Shown here: positions 1 through 6,690 of the stretch, piece by piece | Layout: each line of letters begins with the position of its first letter | How positions within the stretch are numbered: the first letter of the stretch is position 1 | DNA from: Paenalcaligenes sp035302345 | Lineage (GTDB): Bacteria; Pseudomonadota; Gammaproteobacteria; Burkholderiales; Burkholderiaceae_B | Length of the DNA stretch: 15,668 bases | Assembly: GCA_035302345.1 (NCBI GenBank) | Contig: DATGSS010000029.1 | Span: 1 to 15,668, forward strand | Reading direction: 5' to 3' | Position numbers and translations under genes: made by a program | The notes under the pieces: generated by a model | Databases searched by the model: none | What the model was told of the DNA's origin: nothing | What the model saw: only the letters and a program-made list of their open reading frames with translations

Positions 1-405
1 GTGTGTTCTCGTGTTTATGCAGATAAAGATTTATCGTGGCAGGTCGATCTACATGCGACTGAGTTTTATTTTACCGGCGAAGAACATGATTTACAGGAAA
101 TTTTGGGCAATATCTTTGATAATGCCTGCAAATGGGCCAAACAGCAGGTGCACGTGACCACCCGCGCGCTGGATGGCAAGGCAGAGCGTTCGCGATGGGA
201 ATTGGTTTGCGAAGACGATGGCCCAGGGATCGCGCCGGCGCAGATCAATCATATTTTGCAGAGAGGTGTGCGCGGTGATGAAAGCGCACCGGGTTCAGGA
301 TTAGGCCTGGCTATTGTGAACGATTTAATCACTGTTTATGGGGGGCAAATACAAGTACAACGCTCTTCCTTGGGCGGTGCTTTAATTCGCCTACAGCTGG
401 GTTAA
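1..405 (+). CDS. PhoQ-like sensor histidine kinase, C-terminal ATPase domain (partial, 5' end outside window)
   Basis: This is the catalytic ATP-binding end of a membrane sensor histidine kinase. It would phosphorylate its own (unseen) DHp histidine and pass the phosphate to a response regulator. The 134 visible residues hold the N box (NIFDNACKWA, about residues 37-46), the G1 box (EDDGPGIA, 71-78) and the G2 box (GSGLGLAIV, 98-106). The sequence from the N box to the end resembles the PhoQ subfamily, including the closing LGGA segment. The frame is open to base 1, so the GTG there is not evidence for a start. The sensor, membrane and DHp regions and any partner regulator lie to the left of the window. 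Its stop codon overlaps the convergent exporter gene by 15 bp. The kinase fold is certain; the signal and exact subfamily are inferred. Confidence 0.93.
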   Translation: MCSRVYADKDLSWQVDLHATEFYFTGEEHDLQEILGNIFDNACKWAKQQVHVTTRALDGKAERSRWELVCEDDGPGIAPAQINHILQRGVRGDESAPGSGLGLAIVNDLITVYGGQIQVQRSSLGGALIRLQLG

Positions 406-1212
406 AGGGCCAATCAACCCAGCTGCCTGCAATAGGACAATACCCGCAGCAACCAAGCACAATAAAGCAAAAGTAAGTTGAATGGTGCGTGCGGGCAAAC
501 GAGGCGCCAGGAGGCGTCCTAAAATCATGCCGCTGATAACAGCGCAGACAAAATACCAGCTGCCTGAGGGCAATGCCCGATTCTGCCAAAGGGCGACTGT
601 GACCGCACTGCCTGACACCATGGCAATCACCATGAGTGAGGTTGCCACAATGCTGTGCAGGCTCAATGGGGTGTAACGCTGTAGCGCGGGGACCACTAAA
701 AAGCCACCACCCACCCCAAGCAAACCGGTAAACATGCCAGTGACAGCACCGATACCGCCGATAGTCAGGATTGTGGGTGGGGTCCAGATAAATTTTCCGG
801 TGCCTGTATTTAGACGGCAAGGTTTTGACATCTGCGATTTTTGAGCTGCCTGTCGAGCGCCTAAAAGACCCCGTAACATGCGCGTGGCGATCAAGACCAT
901 CAATGCACCAAAGCAAAACATCAGTAGTGTGTCGGATAGTTGGTGCGCCAGCGCAATGCCTATTGGAGCCGTCAATGCACCAGCGATGGCCATGAGGATT
1001 GCGGCCTTGTAGCGGACTTGGCGTTTTTGCAAACCATCGAGGGCACCCGTCACGGCTGCCAACCCAACTGCAATAAGCGCAATCGGAGCGGCCTGAGTCA
1101 TGGGCCATTGCATGCCCAATACCAAAGCAGGCACCGCCAGGATTCCCCCGCCGGCGCCTGTCAGGCCTAGCACTAGGCCCACCAAGGCCCCCAAAATGGT
1201 GATGACAAGCAT
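391..1212 (-). CDS. TauE/SafE family anion exporter
   Basis: This is a 273-residue, almost wholly hydrophobic protein with about eight predicted membrane segments. It belongs to the TauE/SafE (formerly DUF81) family, whose members export sulfite, sulfoacetate or other small organic anions. The two-fold internal repeat typical of the family is visible: a glycine-rich LTGAGGG motif near residue 17 in the first half and LGVGGG near residue 165 in the second. The ATG at 1212 follows only a weak ribosome-binding sequence, but no better start exists in frame. It lies on the same strand as the aminotransferase gene, 140 bp downstream of it, and has its own good -10 box at 1267-1272. The family does not predict substrate well. 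Sulfite or sulfonate export is one possibility, given the neighbouring omega-transaminase. Its 3' end overlaps the kinase gene tail to tail. Confidence 0.88.
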   Translation of the reverse strand: MLVITILGALVGLVLGLTGAGGGILAVPALVLGMQWPMTQAAPIALIAVGLAAVTGALDGLQKRQVRYKAAILMAIAGALTAPIGIALAHQLSDTLLMFCFGALMVLIATRMLRGLLGARQAAQKSQMSKPCRLNTGTGKFIWTPPTILTIGGIGAVTGMFTGLLGVGGGFLVVPALQRYTPLSLHSIVATSLMVIAMVSGSAVTVALWQNRALPSGSWYFVCAVISGMILGRLLAPRLPARTIQLTFALLCLVAAGIVLLQAAGLIGPLTQL

Positions 1213-1233
1213 TCAAATTTATCCGTGTCTGCG

Positions 1234-1254
1234 GTGCATCCGGGAATGATGCAC
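1234..1254 (-). other. Hairpin in predicted 5' leader of the TauE-type gene
   Basis: A 7-bp perfect inverted repeat (GTGCATC and GATGCAC) surrounds a 7-nt loop. It sits between the predicted promoter and the start codon of the exporter gene. There is no T-run, so it is not a terminator. It may be a leader RNA structure or a protein-binding dyad. Confidence 0.4.
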
Positions 1255-1266
1255 GTATCACCATCC

Positions 1267-1296
1267 ATTATAAGCTAATAGCTGTTAATTATTTAA
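1267..1296 (-). promoter_or_regulatory. Candidate sigma-70 promoter for the TauE-type gene
   Basis: On the minus strand there is a perfect TATAAT at 1272-1267 and a weak -35-like TTAAAT at 1296-1291, with an 18-bp spacer. Transcription would start near 1260, giving a leader of about 48 nt before the ATG at 1212. The -10 is convincing; the -35 matches only half of the consensus. Confidence 0.45.
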
Positions 1297-1352
1297 GGGG
1301 CTGTGCTGATGGGATTTGCTGATGAGCTCGGTGTATGAGTTTTGTGGTGGGT

Positions 1353-2675
1353 TTAGTCAATGGTTTCCAAAACCTCGGCCAGGGTATTAAAGATTTTGTC
1401 TATTTCCTCTTCGCTTACGATGAGTGGTGGGGAAATAGCGATGGTGTCAGCTGTATAGCGGATGAGCACACCACGGTCAAAGCATTTTTCAAAGGCTTCG
1501 GCAGCACGGGCGCCAGGGGCATCGGGGCGTGGGGTTAGTTCTATTCCTGCCACCAAACCAATATTACGAATGTCCATGACATGAGGGCTATTTTGTAGGG
1601 CATGTGCGGCCTCTTCCAGATAGGGTGATAGCTCGCGGGCACGCATAAATAGATCCTCGCGGGCATAAATGTCCAAGGTCGCTAAAATCGCCGCAGTCGC
1701 TAATGGGTGGGCCGAGTAGGTGTAGCCATGGAAAAACTCGATGCCACTGTGACTGCCCTGGACGATGGCATCATGTAGATCGCGATGCACCGCGACAGCA
1801 CCGGCAGGAACCGCAGCGTTGCTGATGCCTTTGGCCAAGGTAATCAAATCTGGGGTGATGCCCAGCATCTCACTGGCTGTGTTGTATCCCAAACGACCAA
1901 AAGCCGTAATGACCTCGTCAAATATCAACAAAATACCGTGTTTAGCGGTGATCTCGCGTAAGCGCTCTAAATAGCCTTTGGGCGGCACGAGGACGCCAGT
2001 AGAGCCGGCCATAGGCTCGACGACGACAGCTGCAATGGTACTGGGGTCGTGCAAGGCGATGATGTTTTCTAACTCGTCCGCCAAATGTGCACCCCATTCG
2101 GGTTGGCCACGGCTAAAAGCGTTTTTTTGTAGGTTGTGCGTGTGGGGTAAATGGTCCACATGCGGCAACAACATACTTGAAAAATTGCGGCGATTGTTAG
2201 AGATGCCCCCAACCGAGATCCCACCAAAGCCAACACCATGATAGCCGCGTTCGCGACCAATCAGTCGAGTGCGCTGGGCGTCTCCGCGTGCTCGATGATA
2301 GGCAATGGCGATTTTCAGGGCAGTATCGATGGCTTCTGAGCCCGAATTAGTGAAAAAGATTCTATCCAAGCCTGCTGGCATGAGTTCGGATACGGCTTTG
2401 GCGGCACGAAAGGAATCTTCGTGACCGATTTGAAAGCTGGGCGCATAGTCCAAAGTGCGGGTTTGCTCGGCGATGGCTGTACTGATCTCGTCGCGGCCGT
2501 GGCCGGCATTAACACACCAAAGCCCCGATGTTGCATCCAGGATTTGCTGCCCATCTGCAGTGGTGTAGTACATACCTTTGGCGCCGACGAGTAACCGCGG
2601 GTCCTCTTTGAATTGTCTGTTGGCCGTAAAAGGCATCCATAGGTGAGATAAATCAGGTCGTTGGGTGCGACTCAT
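1353..2675 (-). CDS. aptA: Omega-amino acid (beta-alanine):pyruvate aminotransferase, class III, AptA-like
   Basis: This is a PLP-dependent class III transaminase that would move the terminal amino group of beta-alanine, or a related omega-amino acid or amine, to pyruvate in the cytosol. It gives malonate semialdehyde (for beta-alanine) and L-alanine. The 440-residue length is normal. Visible landmarks are the N-terminal LWMPFTANRQF segment and the PLP-phosphate loop SGSE (111-114). The cofactor-pairing Asp253 lies in IFDEV, the Schiff-base Lys282 in LAKGIS, and the HGYTYSAHP motif near 316-324. The overall pattern matches the Pseudomonas putida omega-amino acid:pyruvate transaminase closely from memory. 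The ATG at 2675 follows a good AGGAG at 2686-2682. A TATAAA -10-like box lies at 2699-2694. It is divergent from a MocR regulator, which is typical for a transaminase controlled by that regulator class. Taurine or hypotaurine as substrate cannot be excluded. Confidence 0.9.
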   Translation of the reverse strand: MSRTQRPDLSHLWMPFTANRQFKEDPRLLVGAKGMYYTTADGQQILDATSGLWCVNAGHGRDEISTAIAEQTRTLDYAPSFQIGHEDSFRAAKAVSELMPAGLDRIFFTNSGSEAIDTALKIAIAYHRARGDAQRTRLIGRERGYHGVGFGGISVGGISNNRRNFSSMLLPHVDHLPHTHNLQKNAFSRGQPEWGAHLADELENIIALHDPSTIAAVVVEPMAGSTGVLVPPKGYLERLREITAKHGILLIFDEVITAFGRLGYNTASEMLGITPDLITLAKGISNAAVPAGAVAVHRDLHDAIVQGSHSGIEFFHGYTYSAHPLATAAILATLDIYAREDLFMRARELSPYLEEAAHALQNSPHVMDIRNIGLVAGIELTPRPDAPGARAAEAFEKCFDRGVLIRYTADTIAISPPLIVSEEEIDKIFNTLAEVLETID

Positions 2676-2796
2676 GGTGTGCTCCTAAAATTATTTATAA
2701 CTTGCGGGCAAGACAGCACTGGTTGTAGGGCTGTTTGTCAGTTGGGTTTGATTTGTTCTGAGTTTATTGTGCAGCCTTTGGGCATATATTATGAAT

Positions 2797-2852
2797 ACAC
2801 AGTACACATAAAAAGATTAAACTGTATTGCTAATATATATAAAACTGTACTG
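2797..2852. promoter_or_regulatory. Candidate MocR operator: direct repeats plus an inverted half-site
   Basis: In the spacer between the divergent aptA-like and mocR-like genes, AAACTGTATTG (2819-2829) recurs as AAACTGTACTG (2842-2852), 10 of 11 bases identical and 23 bp apart start to start. Upstream, CAGTACA (2800-2806) is the exact reverse complement of TGTACTG in the second repeat (2846-2852). MocR dimers commonly bind direct repeats at such divergent promoters. The second repeat ends 9 bp before the regulator's ATG, so autoregulation is plausible. The sites are seen; the binding protein is inferred. Confidence 0.5.
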
Positions 2853-2861
2853 GTGTTTTTT

Positions 2862-4334
2862 ATGGAAATGCGATTATTTGAGCCCCAGCGTGCGACAGCA
2901 CAGCATCCAGCCCCTACTTTGGTAGAGCAGGTTATAGCGGCATTACAGCGTGCGGTGCAGCAGCGCATTTTGCCGCCAGGCAGTCCTGTGCCCTCGATCC
3001 GTCGTTTTGCTCGCACCCATGCGATTAGTCCCTATACGGTCTCTCAGGCGTATGGTCGTTTAGTCGCCCAAGGGTGGTTGTTTTCCAGGCCTGGTTCAGG
3101 TTATTGGGTTGCACCACTGCCGCCTGGCACCCCTGCATTGAAAACTGCTGCTCAGACTCATTCGCCAGGGGCTGATTTACAGTCTTGGCAGCCCCCTAAA
3201 GTCGGCGAACGATGGCTTTTAGAGGATGTATTTGCGGATCATTCCATCCCTATTAAATCGGGCTGCGGTTGGCTGCCAACTGAATGGCTGCGGCGTTCAG
3301 GGCTGGATACAGCATTACGTAGTTTGACGCGAGTGCCGTTAGGCCAGCTCAGTGGTTATGGCCACCCTTATGGATATTTCCCATTGCGTGAGTTTTTGAC
3401 GCAGCATTTGGCTCAGTATGGTTTACAGGTCAATACACAGCAGATATTGCTGACCCAAGGGGCCACACAAGCCTTGGATTTAGTGCTGGGTGCGCTATTG
3501 CAACCTGGTGATACAGTGCTGGTCGAGGTCCCGTGCTATGCCAATGTCCTATCCATGTTGCGTATGCATGGAATAAAAGTCGTTGGTGTGCCACGAGATG
3601 CCACAGGCTTTGATTTGCAGGTTTTAGAGGAACAATTAAAACAGCATCCAGCGCGGCTGTTTTTTACTAATCCTATCTTGCATAATCCAACGGGCAGTAG
3701 TTTGAGCTTTGAGCAGGCTTTTCAATTGTTGGGTTTATTGCAGCGTCACGGAGTACAAATCATCGAGGATGATGTGTCGCGTCTGTTAACTGCTGGCCAA
3801 GCGCCTGTGTTAGCCGCTATGGGTGGTGTCAATCAGGTCATTTATGTCGGTAGTTTCTCTAAAAGCATTGCCCCATCGACACGGGTCGGATATGTGGTGG
3901 GCAGTGCACCACTGATCGAGGCTTTGGCCAGTCGCAAGATGGCGCTGGGTTTGACTACCCCCGAGCTCATGGAACGGTTGGTGCATCAGGTGGTTAGTGG
4001 GGGGCGCTACCAACAACATGTAAACGGCATGCAAACAAAACTCATGCAGGCGCATCATCATTTTTATGAGCAATGCGAGGTATTAGACATGCAGGTGTGG
4101 GCGCAGCCCTATGCGGGGTTATTTGCCTGGGCGCGTTTGCCGGCCTCTGTGCGTACACGTACTGCTAGTACGGTGCAGTTAGCTCAACGCGCTTTACAGT
4201 CAGGGATATGGTTAGCCCCAGGTTCTTATTTTTACCCCCAAGGTGATGACCATGGCTGGATGCGATTCAATGTCGCTCATTCTCAGGCCCCCGAGCTTTG
4301 GGACTTTTTGGCCCAAGCCCAAGCACAGCTATAA
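2862..4334 (+). CDS. MocR-type transcriptional regulator (GntR winged helix fused to a class I aminotransferase-like domain)
   Basis: This is a regulator of about 490 residues. The N-terminal GntR winged helix-turn-helix covers about residues 18-84 and includes PSIRRFARTHAISPYTVSQAYGRLVAQGW and a closing RPGSGYWV wing. A fold-type I PLP-binding domain follows, with NPTG at 275-278, an Asp303 equivalent in EDDV, and the PLP lysine Lys334 in SFSKSIAPSTRVGY. Proteins of this family sense an amino acid or PLP adduct and control a neighbouring transaminase or transporter, here probably the divergent aptA-like gene. The frame is open back to 2661, inside the neighbouring gene. I chose ATG 2862 (or 2868, two codons on) because the domain begins directly after it and the upstream part lies in the divergent promoter region. 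No Shine-Dalgarno is visible before either ATG, so translation may be weak or leaderless. The effector is unknown. Confidence 0.9.
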   Translation: MEMRLFEPQRATAQHPAPTLVEQVIAALQRAVQQRILPPGSPVPSIRRFARTHAISPYTVSQAYGRLVAQGWLFSRPGSGYWVAPLPPGTPALKTAAQTHSPGADLQSWQPPKVGERWLLEDVFADHSIPIKSGCGWLPTEWLRRSGLDTALRSLTRVPLGQLSGYGHPYGYFPLREFLTQHLAQYGLQVNTQQILLTQGATQALDLVLGALLQPGDTVLVEVPCYANVLSMLRMHGIKVVGVPRDATGFDLQVLEEQLKQHPARLFFTNPILHNPTGSSLSFEQAFQLLGLLQRHGVQIIEDDVSRLLTAGQAPVLAAMGGVNQVIYVGSFSKSIAPSTRVGYVVGSAPLIEALASRKMALGLTTPELMERLVHQVVSGGRYQQHVNGMQTKLMQAHHHFYEQCEVLDMQVWAQPYAGLFAWARLPASVRTRTASTVQLAQRALQSGIWLAPGSYFYPQGDDHGWMRFNVAHSQAPELWDFLAQAQAQL

Positions 4335-4356
4335 AACAAATTTCACGTATGGTGTA

Positions 4357-4389
4357 AACAAAAAAAGGCCACACCATAGAGGTGTGGCC
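4357..4389 (-). terminator. Rho-independent terminator of the O-antigen ligase-family gene
   Basis: A perfect 9-bp stem (GGCCACACC at 4367-4375, GGTGTGGCC at 4381-4389) has a 5-nt loop. On the minus strand it is followed by seven T then GTTT. It lies about 100 bp past the stop of the minus-strand membrane protein gene. The plus-strand side lacks a T-run, so it should not serve the mocR-like gene efficiently. Confidence 0.9.
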
Positions 4390-4487
4390 GAGGACGCTTT
4401 CTAGCCAAAACGTGAGTGTTTAAGGTTGTTATCCCATACCCACGCTTTTAATATAGGTCAAAACACTAAATAAGACTTTGATATGGC

Positions 4488-5729
4488 TCAAGTCAATGGC
4501 TTTTGGTGGCGATAGAGTCCCCAGATGAAGACCGTACCAAAAGAATAAACCATGATGCCGCTATTATGGGAAAGAAAAGCTTGGGTCAGCCCAAAATCAA
4601 TAAAGCTAACTGCCAACAAGGTACCAGCAACTGCGGTTGCGCGCTGGCTCTGGCAGCGATGTTGTAATCCGGATGAGAACAGCTTAAAAGGCAAGGCATA
4701 GATGAAAAATAAGGCCAAGAAGCCCAAAATCCCATATTTGGCGGCGTAATTTAAAATTTCATTGTGTGGCTGGGTGAAATGTTCGATAGCGGGATGAGCG
4801 CGTCCTTGTCCCACTAAGTGCTGGATGCCATGATGGTAGCCCGAATCACCCCAACCCATGAGTGGGTGCTCTTGGATTAGTTGCCCGGCAGCACGCCACA
4901 TCTCGAATCGCTGACCGATAGAGGTCACCGGATTATCTAAAAACCAATAGGCATAGATATCGCTATAGGCCTCATGGACGCGCTGTTGTACTCCGAGCTC
5001 GGGGGTTAGATAAACGGCGGCTGCGCCACCGATTAGGACCAATGCTAATAACCACTGTAATTTCTTATTGAGCTGATCTGAATACGCACGATAGAAAACC
5101 AAAATAACCAAGGGCAAACCTACCCAGCCCCCTCGGCTGCCCGATAGCAAAGAAGCCGTGATTCCTAAAAGAGCCCCAGCAGCCAAGAATAAGACCCACA
5201 ACGGACGATGACGTACACGTTGGCGGGCCCACATCAAACCTGCCAAGCACCATAATCCTAGCAGCATGGATAGGTTGCCATATTGAATGGCATTGGTGTG
5301 TCCATCAGCGCGCTCTATATGCAAATAAAATTTTTGTTCAATCGCCCACAGCCCCGAACTAATCGCCCCAAAGGCCACACCTGCCCACCAGGCCTGGATG
5401 CAGGGGCGGAAACGAATCAGCAGGAACAGGCCGAATGGGGCCAGTAGAAATCGGACTGGTTTATCAAAGTAACGGCTAGATTCGCCGTGATATAGGACAT
5501 TAATTACACCGACCAGTCCATAAAAGAGAAAAATAGCTAAAAGCCAGTAATCATCGCGTTGTAGCTGCCGTGTTAAAGCCGGCTGACAGAGCAGGCAGAC
5601 CAGACCGCCACCCAGCAGTAGAGCTGATCCTACTGAATAACCGCTGGGCACAATCAGTGCTAAAGCACAAAAGAGAAAAACAGCCATTTGGCTGTAATAG
5701 GTGCCCGCACGGGCCATCCAGGCATTCAT
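4488..5729 (-). CDS. O-antigen ligase / polymerase family (Wzy_C) membrane protein
   Basis: This is a 413-residue inner-membrane protein with about ten or more hydrophobic segments and one large periplasmic loop between residues 245 and 330, the layout of the WaaL/Wzy/PglL superfamily. The family signature is visible: SGSRGGW at 196-202 before a membrane segment, the loop motif GWGDSGYHHG near 292-301, and PHNEILNYAAKYG, with His322 in the position of the functionally important WaaL histidine. Such proteins move an undecaprenyl-diphosphate-linked glycan to lipid A-core (ligase), to protein, or polymerise it. The sequence alone cannot tell which. No glycosyltransferase or core-LPS genes are next to it. 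No clear Shine-Dalgarno precedes ATG 5729, and an in-frame ATG at 5717 is an alternative. The terminator at 4357-4389 closes the unit. Confidence 0.85.
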   Translation of the reverse strand: MNAWMARAGTYYSQMAVFLFCALALIVPSGYSVGSALLLGGGLVCLLCQPALTRQLQRDDYWLLAIFLFYGLVGVINVLYHGESSRYFDKPVRFLLAPFGLFLLIRFRPCIQAWWAGVAFGAISSGLWAIEQKFYLHIERADGHTNAIQYGNLSMLLGLWCLAGLMWARQRVRHRPLWVLFLAAGALLGITASLLSGSRGGWVGLPLVILVFYRAYSDQLNKKLQWLLALVLIGGAAAVYLTPELGVQQRVHEAYSDIYAYWFLDNPVTSIGQRFEMWRAAGQLIQEHPLMGWGDSGYHHGIQHLVGQGRAHPAIEHFTQPHNEILNYAAKYGILGFLALFFIYALPFKLFSSGLQHRCQSQRATAVAGTLLAVSFIDFGLTQAFLSHNSGIMVYSFGTVFIWGLYRHQKPLT

Positions 5730-5848
5730 ATCAGGGCATTCACAAATAAAATCCTGTCACGGAAAGAACTTTTAGCCAGGTGATTGATTATAAACGCATT
5801 TGGGTCAGAGATGGAGCGTATTTGGGATAACGGCGTATACTTAGCCAT
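5726..5848 (-). CDS. Possible small ORF translationally coupled to the O-antigen ligase-family gene
   Basis: A short minus-strand frame ends with TGA at 5728-5726, overlapping the ATG (5729-5727) of the membrane protein as ATGA. Starting at the ATG at 5848 it codes for 40 residues (MAKYTPLSQIRS...RDRILFVNALI). The frame stays open further back to 5938, into the divergent allA start. I recognise no domain and see no Shine-Dalgarno before 5848. The overlap is what makes it worth listing, since the ligase-family gene has no visible ribosome-binding site of its own and could depend on coupling. It may equally be chance. Confidence 0.2.
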   Translation of the reverse strand: MAKYTPLSQIRSISDPNAFIINHLAKSSFRDRILFVNALI

Positions 5849-5885
5849 AAGATTGTGGGTATATAAATAAAAGAACTCATACCCC

Positions 5886-5914
5886 TTGACTATAAATTTC
5901 TCAATACATTTAAC
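5886..5914 (+). promoter_or_regulatory. Candidate sigma-70 promoter for allA
   Basis: TTGACT at 5886-5891 (5 of 6 to consensus) and TTTAAC at 5909-5914 (4 of 6) are separated by 17 bp. Transcription would begin near 5921, leaving a very short leader that starts at the GAGG ribosome-binding site (5921-5924). The short leader makes the call uncertain. A TATAAA at 5862-5867 could serve a longer leader instead. Confidence 0.4.
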
Positions 5915-5929
5915 GTTAATGAGGTCACC

Positions 5930-6466
5930 ATGCCACAACAGGTATTAATCCCCGAGCCTTTAACGGCAGATGCCTTTGCCCCTTTTGGGTTTTTGTTTGA
6001 ACCTCAGCCACGGACCCCTGATTTTGAGGATAACGAACGTGGCACACGCAGTTGGGAGTTTCCTTTTCATGGGGATGCGTTGCGCATGTTTTTAATCGAA
6101 ACCGAGCCCCGTCCCTTGGTCATTAACAAACTCGAAAAACACACCGATCTTAGCCAAGTGTTTATGCCTGCAGGTGGTGGTCCTGCTGTGCTGATTGTAG
6201 GGCGCGCTGCAGATGAGCAGTCATTACCAGACAAGGAAGGGTTACGTGCTTTCCTGCTGGATAGCAGTGTGGGCTACGGATTGCATGCGCATACATGGCA
6301 TAGTCTGGACCGTATGCCGATACAAGACCAAACGACTCGCTGGGTTATGTTTACAGACCATAAAACCCACGATGATCTACCACTAGTCGCGCAGGGTACA
6401 GCACAATATACGCAAGAAATAAATACCGTAAAAGAGCTAGGGGTTGAATTAATAGTGCGTCCCTAA
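5930..6466 (+). CDS. allA: Ureidoglycolate lyase family protein (AllA)
   Basis: This is a 178-residue cytosolic protein of the ureidoglycolate lyase family, which splits ureidoglycolate to glyoxylate and urea in the last step of allantoin (purine) breakdown. Visible support: the small cupin-type layout with LEKHTDLSQVFMP (68-80), the following VGRAADE strand region, LRAFLL (105-110), and the conserved THxWH-like segment HAHTWHSL (119-126). The last part of this region aligns well with the E. coli AllA pattern as I remember it. The ATG at 5930 has GAGG five bases upstream. It is slightly longer than typical (about 160-170 residues), with extra C-terminal residues. No allantoinase, allantoicase or purine permease gene is in view, so its role in purine use is from family knowledge only. 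Some family members may act on other substrates. Confidence 0.82.
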   Translation: MPQQVLIPEPLTADAFAPFGFLFEPQPRTPDFEDNERGTRSWEFPFHGDALRMFLIETEPRPLVINKLEKHTDLSQVFMPAGGGPAVLIVGRAADEQSLPDKEGLRAFLLDSSVGYGLHAHTWHSLDRMPIQDQTTRWVMFTDHKTHDDLPLVAQGTAQYTQEINTVKELGVELIVRP

Positions 6467-6690
6467 TCCATGCGGTATCATTACTGTATGTAACAGGGAT
6501 GATAGGCCCCGCCTAGATGGGAAACCATGGCATACAAGAGCAGCTCAATAAAATTCTGTTTCAACATATGGGCAACCTATATTAACTGCTTTGATGCTGG
6601 TACTGATGTTGTTGGGGACGAGCACATTGACCTATCGTGTGCGGCCCAATGACGTCGTTGCCCGATGAGGGGGTGATGAATAAATACGGC
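6467..6690. other. Spacer between convergent allA and nosX, with small hairpins and a possible gene remnant
   Basis: No convincing gene is present here. Two small hairpins lie one base apart: TAGGC-CCC-GCCTA (6503-6515) and ATGG-GAAA-CCAT (6517-6528). Neither has a T-run. A frame from 6552 to the TGA at 6666-6668 would read as a hydrophobic stretch (QPILTALMLVLMLLG...) and then a polar tail, like one membrane helix of a larger protein; its only ATG is 6594. A 22-codon frame starts at 6517. No strong intrinsic terminator for either flanking gene is visible. Confidence 0.5.

Noticed and set aside
329..1264. Long (311-codon) minus-strand reading frame overlapping the exporter gene in another frame
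   Set aside because: Its translation is rich in Cys, His, Arg and Trp with no family pattern, while the overlapping frame 391-1212 is a clear TauE/SafE membrane protein.
4415..4467. Inverted repeat AGTGTTT / AAACACT downstream of the ligase-family gene
   Set aside because: The 39-nt loop and A+T-rich short stem are expected by chance; the real terminator is the adjacent 9-bp stem with T-run.
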